A stretch of 64,000 nucleotides of DNA, from NCBI RefSeq assembly GCF_001611795.1, contig NZ_CP015098.1, forward strand, positions 5,394,001 through 5,458,000, read 5' to 3'. Made by a program: the position numbers and the translations under genes. Under the pieces are notes generated by a model. That model made no database searches and was not told the origin of the DNA. It worked only from the letters and a program-made list of their open reading frames with translations. Source of the DNA: Streptomyces qaidamensis. Lineage in GTDB: Bacteria > Actinomycetota > Actinomycetes > Streptomycetales > Streptomycetaceae. How positions within the stretch are numbered: the first letter of the stretch is position 1; each line of letters begins with the position of its first letter. Of the stretch, positions 59,880 through 64,000 are shown one piece after another.

Positions 59880-60046
59880 TTGGTCGTTCCTAGGGCGGCA
59901 GTCTCGCCGGTAAGGTGGCCTGCACTGCCCACTTTTCACTGGGTGCTTCACTTCGGGCACTCACAGCGGCAGTTGACCGTTACCTATTCGTCGAACCTCA
60001 AGACCGTCACCCTTGACGCAGTTGCGCGGGGGTCGCAGGAGGCACC

Positions 60047-61360
60047 GTGCTCACCGCGTTCGCCCGGGCGTTCAAGACGCCCGACCTGCGCAAGAAGCTG
60101 CTCTTCACGCTCGGCATCATCGTGGTCTACCGGGTCGGTACGCACATCCCGATCCCAGGTGTCGATTACCGGAACGTCCAGACGTGTATCGATAACGCCC
60201 AGGCCAACCAGGGCATCTTCGGCCTGGTGAACATGTTCAGCGGCGGCGCGCTGCTGCAGATCACGATCTTCGCGCTGGGCATCATGCCGTACATCACGGC
60301 GAGCATCATTCTGCAGCTGCTGACCGTGGTGATTCCGCGTCTGGAAGCCCTGAAGAAGGAGGGCCAGGCCGGTACGGCGAAGATCACGCAGTACACCCGT
60401 TACCTGACGATCGCCCTCGCCATCCTTCAGGGCACCGGCCTCGTCGCCACCGCCCGCAGCGGCGCTCTCTTCACGGGCTGCCCGGTGGCCAGCCAGATCG
60501 TCCCCGACCAGTCGATCTTCGTCACCATCACCATGGTCATCACCATGACCGCCGGTACGGCGGCCGTGATGTGGCTCGGCGAGCTCATCACCGACCGCGG
60601 CATCGGCAACGGCATGTCGATCCTGATGTTCATCTCGATCGCGGCCACCTTCCCGTCCGCCCTGTGGGCGATCAAGACGCAGGGCTCCCTGGCCGGCGGC
60701 TGGATCGAGTTCGGCACGGTCATCCTGGTCGGCTTCGCCATGGTCGGCCTGGTGGTCTTCGTCGAGCAGGCCCAGCGCCGAATCCCGGTGCAGTACGCCA
60801 AGCGCATGATCGGCCGCCGTTCCTACGGCGGTACGTCCACCTACATCCCGCTCAAGGTGAACCAGGCGGGTGTGATCCCCGTCATCTTCGCCTCGTCGCT
60901 GCTCTACATCCCGGCGCTGATCGCTCAGTTCGCCGGAGGCACCTCGGGCTGGAAGACCTGGATCGAGCAACACTTCGTCAAGGGCGACCACCCGTACTAC
61001 ATCATCACGTACTTCCTGTTGATCGTTTTCTTCGCGTTCTTCTATGTGGCGATCTCCTTCAACCCCGAGGAAGTCGCCGACAACATGAAGAAGTATGGTG
61101 GCTTCATCCCGGGCATCCGGGCTGGCCGACCGACCGCTGAGTACCTGTCGTACGTGCTCAACCGGATCACCTGGCCGGGTTCGCTGTACCTGGGGCTGAT
61201 CGCTCTCGTGCCGACGATGGCGTTGGCTGGTTTCGGGGCAAACCAGAACTTCCCGTTCGGCGGGACCAGCATCCTGATCATCGTGGGTGTCGGTCTCGAG
61301 ACCGTGAAGCAGATCGAGAGCCAGCTCCAGCAGCGCAATTACGAAGGGTTCCTCCGCTGA
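60047..61360 (+). CDS. secY: Preprotein translocase subunit SecY
   Basis: SecY is the channel of the Sec translocon. The 437-residue product begins with GTG (MLTAFARAFKTPDLRKKLLF) and shows ten hydrophobic helices. Conserved parts are YRVGTHIPIPGVDYRNVQTC, FALGIMPYITASIILQLLTV, YAKRMIGRRSYGGTSTYIPL and KVNQAGVIPVIFASSLLYIP. GGAGG lies before the start. Its stop overlaps adk by one base, as is usual in actinobacteria. Confidence 0.98.
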   Translation: MLTAFARAFKTPDLRKKLLFTLGIIVVYRVGTHIPIPGVDYRNVQTCIDNAQANQGIFGLVNMFSGGALLQITIFALGIMPYITASIILQLLTVVIPRLEALKKEGQAGTAKITQYTRYLTIALAILQGTGLVATARSGALFTGCPVASQIVPDQSIFVTITMVITMTAGTAAVMWLGELITDRGIGNGMSILMFISIAATFPSALWAIKTQGSLAGGWIEFGTVILVGFAMVGLVVFVEQAQRRIPVQYAKRMIGRRSYGGTSTYIPLKVNQAGVIPVIFASSLLYIPALIAQFAGGTSGWKTWIEQHFVKGDHPYYIITYFLLIVFFAFFYVAISFNPEEVADNMKKYGGFIPGIRAGRPTAEYLSYVLNRITWPGSLYLGLIALVPTMALAGFGANQNFPFGGTSILIIVGVGLETVKQIESQLQQRNYEGFLR

Positions 61361-62022
61361 TGCGTATCGTCCTCGTCGGGCCGCCGGGTGCCGGTAAGGG
61401 AACGCAGGCCGCGTTCCTGGCCAGAAACCTGTCGATCCCGCACATCTCCACGGGCGACCTGTTCCGGGCCAACATCAGCCGGCAGACGGAACTCGGCAAA
61501 CTGGCGAAGTCCTACATGGACGCGGGCAATCTCGTGCCCGACGAGGTCACCATCGCGATGGCGAAGGACCGCATGGAGCAGCCGGACGCCGAGAACGGTT
61601 TCCTGCTGGACGGCTTCCCCCGCAACGTGTCGCAGGCCGAGGCGCTCGACGAGCTCCTCGAGACCGAGAGCATGCAGCTCGACGCGGTGCTGGATCTGGA
61701 GGTCCCCGAGGACGAGGTGGTCAAGCGCATCGCCGGCCGCCGCATCTGCCGTAACGACTCCTCGCACGTCTTCCACGTGACGTACAAGCAGCCGGCCAAG
61801 GACGGCGTCTGTGACGTCTGCGGCGGTGAGCTGTACCAGCGCGACGACGACTCCGAGGAGACGGTCCGGACGCGCCTGGAGGTCTACCACACCCAGACCG
61901 AGCCGATCATCGACTACTACAAGGCCCAGGGCCTGGTGGTCACGATCTCGGCGCTCGGCAAGGTGGAGGACGTCACGACCCGCGCCATGGAGGCGCTGAA
62001 GCGTGACGAGGGCGACAAGTAG
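61360..62022 (+). CDS. adk: Adenylate kinase
   Basis: Adenylate kinase converts ATP and AMP to two ADP. The 220-residue product starts MRIVLVGPPGAGKGTQAAFL with the P-loop GPPGAGKGT. SIPHISTGDLFRANI is the AMP-binding region and LLDGFPRNVSQAEALDELL follows. The LID domain is of the longer type with GRRICRNDSSHVFHVTYKQP and DVCGGELYQRDDDSEE; it retains Cys residues of a zinc lid, though only a partial set. It is coupled to secY. Confidence 0.98.
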   Translation: MRIVLVGPPGAGKGTQAAFLARNLSIPHISTGDLFRANISRQTELGKLAKSYMDAGNLVPDEVTIAMAKDRMEQPDAENGFLLDGFPRNVSQAEALDELLETESMQLDAVLDLEVPEDEVVKRIAGRRICRNDSSHVFHVTYKQPAKDGVCDVCGGELYQRDDDSEETVRTRLEVYHTQTEPIIDYYKAQGLVVTISALGKVEDVTTRAMEALKRDEGDK

Positions 62023-62154
62023 TCGTCCGTACGCAGCTACGGCCGCGGTTCCCCTCGGGGAGCCGCGGCTGCTGTGTGGGTGGGGCCGGTCGCGCGGCCC
62101 CGTATCGTTGAAGGCGTTCGTTGTCGCCGAAGGTCCAGAAAGGCCGTAGCTCCC

Positions 62155-62991
62155 ATGGTGCAGATCAAAAGCCCCGAGCAGATCGCCAAGATGCGTGAGG
62201 CGGGGCTGGTCGTCGCCGCCATTCACGCGGCGACCCGTGAGGCCGCCGTACCCGGGGCCACGACGAAGGATCTGGACCAGGTCGCCCGCAAGGTCCTCGC
62301 CGAGCACAACGCCAAGCCGAACTTCCTCGGCTACGGCGGCTTCCCGGCGACGATCTGCACGTCGGTGAACGAGGTCGTCGTCCACGGCATCCCGTCCGAC
62401 GACGTCGTCCTCAAGGACGGCGACGTCATCTCCATCGACTGCGGCGCGATCATCGACGGCTGGCACGGCGACGCGGCCTTCACGGCCTTCGTGGGGTCCG
62501 GTCACTCCCCGGAGCTGGTCGAGCTCTCCCGGGTGACCGAGGAGTCGATGTGGGCCGGCATCGCCGCGATGAAGCAGGGCAACCGCCTGGTCGACGTCTC
62601 CCGGGCCATCGAGACGTACATCCGCCGCCAGCCCAAGCCGGGCGGCGGCAAGTACGGGATCATCGAGGACTACGGCGGCCACGGCATCGGCACCGAGATG
62701 CACATGGACCCGCACCTGCTGAACTACGTCGACCGGCGGCGCGGCAAGGGCCCGAAGCTGGTGCCCGGCTTCTGCCTCGCGATCGAGCCGATGGTGTCGC
62801 TGGGGACGCCGAAGACGGAGGTCCTCCAGGACGACTGGACCGTCATCACGACGGACGGCACGTGGTCGTCGCACTGGGAGCACTCCGTCGCTCTGACGGA
62901 GGAGGGGCCGCTCGTGCTGACGGCTCCCGACGGGGGCAAGGCGAAGCTCGCCGAGCTGGGGATCGTTGCCGCGCCGGATCCGCTGGGCTGA
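62155..62991 (+). CDS. map: Methionine aminopeptidase, type I
   Basis: MAP removes the N-terminal Met from new proteins. The 278-residue product starts MVQIKSPEQIAKMREAGLVV at ATG 62155, preceded by AGAAAGG. Metal ligands are seen in SIDCGAIIDGWHGDAAFTAF (Asp, Asp), YGGHGIGTEMHMDPHLLNYV (His), CLAIEPMVSLG (Glu) and SSHWEHSVALTEEG (Glu). The upstream open frame is non-coding. It stands 132 bases after adk, with infA 265 bases further on. Confidence 0.97.
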   Translation: MVQIKSPEQIAKMREAGLVVAAIHAATREAAVPGATTKDLDQVARKVLAEHNAKPNFLGYGGFPATICTSVNEVVVHGIPSDDVVLKDGDVISIDCGAIIDGWHGDAAFTAFVGSGHSPELVELSRVTEESMWAGIAAMKQGNRLVDVSRAIETYIRRQPKPGGGKYGIIEDYGGHGIGTEMHMDPHLLNYVDRRRGKGPKLVPGFCLAIEPMVSLGTPKTEVLQDDWTVITTDGTWSSHWEHSVALTEEGPLVLTAPDGGKAKLAELGIVAAPDPLG

Positions 62992-62999
62992 GTGCCGCC

Positions 63000-63110
63000 C
63001 CCTCCGGGGTGGACGGTCGAGCCGTCCGGCGGCTGCGGGTTCGTCGTGGTTGTTCGCGCCCACGCGGCGGAGCCGCATGTCGACACAGCCCCGCGCCCCT
63101 GATGGGGCGC
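63000..63110 (-). repeat. Streptomyces-type dispersed intergenic repeat
   Basis: Read on the minus strand, this stretch contains GCGCGGGGCTGTGTCGACAT, GCGGCTCCGCCGCGTGGGCG, CCACGACGAACCCGCAGCCG and GGACGGCTCGACCGTCC. I recall this kind of sequence as frequent in intergenic regions of many Streptomyces genomes. It contains several short hairpins. A copy number cannot be measured from one window. Confidence 0.6.
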
Positions 63111-63256
63111 TTAAAGCCCGGCCCGGTGGGGCAGACTTCCTCGATTCGTGTTTCCGGGAGCCCTGTCGTAGACTGACTCGTCGGCTCTTGTGTACCCGCA
63201 TGCCTGCATGCGCCCCGCACAGAGTCGATCAAGGTAGTCGATTCGAAGGGCGAAGC

Positions 63257-63478
63257 GTGGCCAAGAAGCAAGGTGCCATCGAGATCGAGGGCACTGTCGT
63301 CGAGTCTCTTCCGAACGCCATGTTCAAGGTCGAGCTCCAGAACGGCCACCAGGTCCTGGCACACATCAGCGGCAAGATGCGCATGCACTACATCCGCATC
63401 CTCCCTGACGACCGGGTCGTGGTGGAGCTGTCTCCGTACGACCTCACCCGTGGCCGGATCGTCTACCGCTACAAGTAG
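63257..63478 (+). CDS. infA: Translation initiation factor IF-1
   Basis: IF-1 blocks the A site during initiation. The 73-residue product starts with GTG (MAKKQGAIEIEGTVVESLPN). It is an OB-fold protein with MFKVELQNGHQVLAHISGKM and RMHYIRILPDDRVVVELSPY followed by DLTRGRIVYRYK. GAAGGGCGAA precedes the start. The longer upstream frame is not coding. Confidence 0.98.
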   Translation: MAKKQGAIEIEGTVVESLPNAMFKVELQNGHQVLAHISGKMRMHYIRILPDDRVVVELSPYDLTRGRIVYRYK

Positions 63479-63543
63479 ATCTTGCCTGTGCCCCGCGCCA
63501 CGTGCGACGGGGCTGCCGGCACTGACCCGGAGAACCTCAACCC

Positions 63544-63657
63544 ATGAAGGTCAAGCCGAGCGTCAAGAAGATCTGCGACAAGTGCAGGGTGATCCGCCGT
63601 CACGGCCGGGTCATGGTCATCTGCGACAACCCGCGCCACAAGCAGCGCCAGGGCTGA
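63544..63657 (+). CDS. rpmJ: 50S ribosomal protein L36
   Basis: L36 is the smallest ribosomal protein. The 37-residue product reads MKVKPSVKKICDKCRVIRRH then GRVMVICDNPRHKQRQG. The zinc knuckle Cys-x2-Cys ... Cys ... His is intact (C+ form). The ATG follows GGAGAACCTCAACCC. It stands 65 bases after infA and 194 bases before rpsM. Confidence 0.97.
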   Translation: MKVKPSVKKICDKCRVIRRHGRVMVICDNPRHKQRQG

Positions 63658-63671
63658 CGCACGACCGATCC

Positions 63672-63690
63672 CTCTGCATCCATCGCAGAG
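63672..63690 (+). promoter_or_regulatory. Small hairpin in the rpsM leader
   Basis: CTCTGC pairs with GCAGAG around ATCCATC, 15 bases after the L36 stop. Its role is unknown. The 194-base leader of rpsM is the place where S4/S13-operon regulation acts in other bacteria. Confidence 0.4.
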
Positions 63691-63851
63691 ATTCGCGCGA
63701 CGCAAGCAGAACATGTTCATACGCAGGACCCAGGCGAACGAGCGTCCGCCTGACACCCCCGGTTCGGAGGCTGGGGACCCAGTTCGTACCTGGTACGGCG
63801 GCTGGGAGTCGGTTCTGCGGAAGACCTCCGACAAGTAACTGGAGCCATTGA

Positions 63852-64000
63852 ATGGCACGCGTTTCCGGTGTTGACATCCCGCGCGAAAAGCGCGTGGAGA
63901 TCGCCCTCACCTACGTGTTCGGCATCGGCCGGACTCTGTCCCAGCAGACGCTGGCCGCCACCGGCGTGGACCCGAACACCCGTGTTCGGGACCTCTCCGA
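63852..64000 (+). CDS. rpsM: 30S ribosomal protein S13, N-terminal part
   Basis: The frame runs off the window. The 49 visible residues begin MARVSGVDIPREKRVEIALT and continue YVFGIGRTLSQQTLAATGVD, the unmistakable N-terminus of S13, a 30S head protein contacting P-site tRNA and 50S bridges. CTGGAG lies eight bases before the ATG. It opens the alpha operon (rpsM-rpsK-rpsD-rpoA-rplQ is expected downstream). Confidence 0.97.
   Translation, partial: MARVSGVDIPREKRVEIALTYVFGIGRTLSQQTLAATGVDPNTRVRDLS

Overview
The window is a piece of a high-GC actinobacterial chromosome, almost certainly Streptomyces. Third codon positions are nearly always G or C. GTG and TTG starts are common (rpoB starts with TTG). 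The gene order tRNA-Thr, tRNA-Met, rpmG, hadA/hadB-like pair, tRNA-Trp, secE, nusG, rplK, rplA, rplJ, rplL, rpoB, rpoC, rpsL, rpsG, fusA, tuf, then the S10 and spc operons, is the one known from that genus. Assignments rest on reading the translations; no database search was possible.

Layout. 0-3.6 kb: end of the respiratory complex I operon (nuoL 3' end, nuoM, nuoN), closed by an unusual fourfold 27-bp repeat of the nuoN end including its stop codon. 3.9-9.7 kb: htpX with a YccF-type membrane gene, an amino-acid permease, a GlsB/YeaQ-type membrane protein, yajQ, tRNA-Tyr with a strong terminator, a relic of a drug exporter, a small CxxC protein and a NAD(P)-binding protein. 9.9-11.1 kb: a cytosine-deaminase-like amidohydrolase lacking several expected catalytic residues. 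11.3-12.8 kb: tRNA-Thr, tRNA-Met, rpmG and two MaoC-fold dehydratase genes. 12.9-19.7 kb: regulator/target pairs (TetR with an MFS exporter, HxlR with a quinone oxidoreductase, TetR with a NAD(P)-binding protein), each with a visible candidate operator, plus murB and an IS5-like transposase tail. 19.7-22.3 kb: adenosine deaminase and an aspartate-type aminotransferase.

22.6-42.1 kb is the first information-processing block: tRNA-Trp, secE, nusG, rplKA, two lipoproteins, rplJL, rpoBC, a DUF1707-like gene, rpsL, rpsG, fusA, tuf. Several long perfect hairpins and promoter-like boxes divide it into transcription units. 49.6-64 kb is the second block: S10 operon, spc operon, secY, adk, map, infA, rpmJ and the start of rpsM.

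Between the two blocks (42.2-49.4 kb) lies an accessory insert. It holds a CmtR-like metal sensor with a cation-diffusion transporter, a whiJ-like trio (HATPase, XRE/DUF5753 regulator, DUF397), an internally deleted S41 peptidase relic, two unrecognised genes, a SMI1/KNR4 immunity-like gene, another unrecognised gene, and a decayed Rhs gene ending in a barnase/RNase Sa-like ribonuclease domain directly followed by an apparently intact barstar-like gene. This is the best candidate in the window for an unusual system: a broken polymorphic toxin whose toxin tip and antidote still read well. A second point of note is a near-identical 26-nt leader element upstream of both rpsL and rpsJ.
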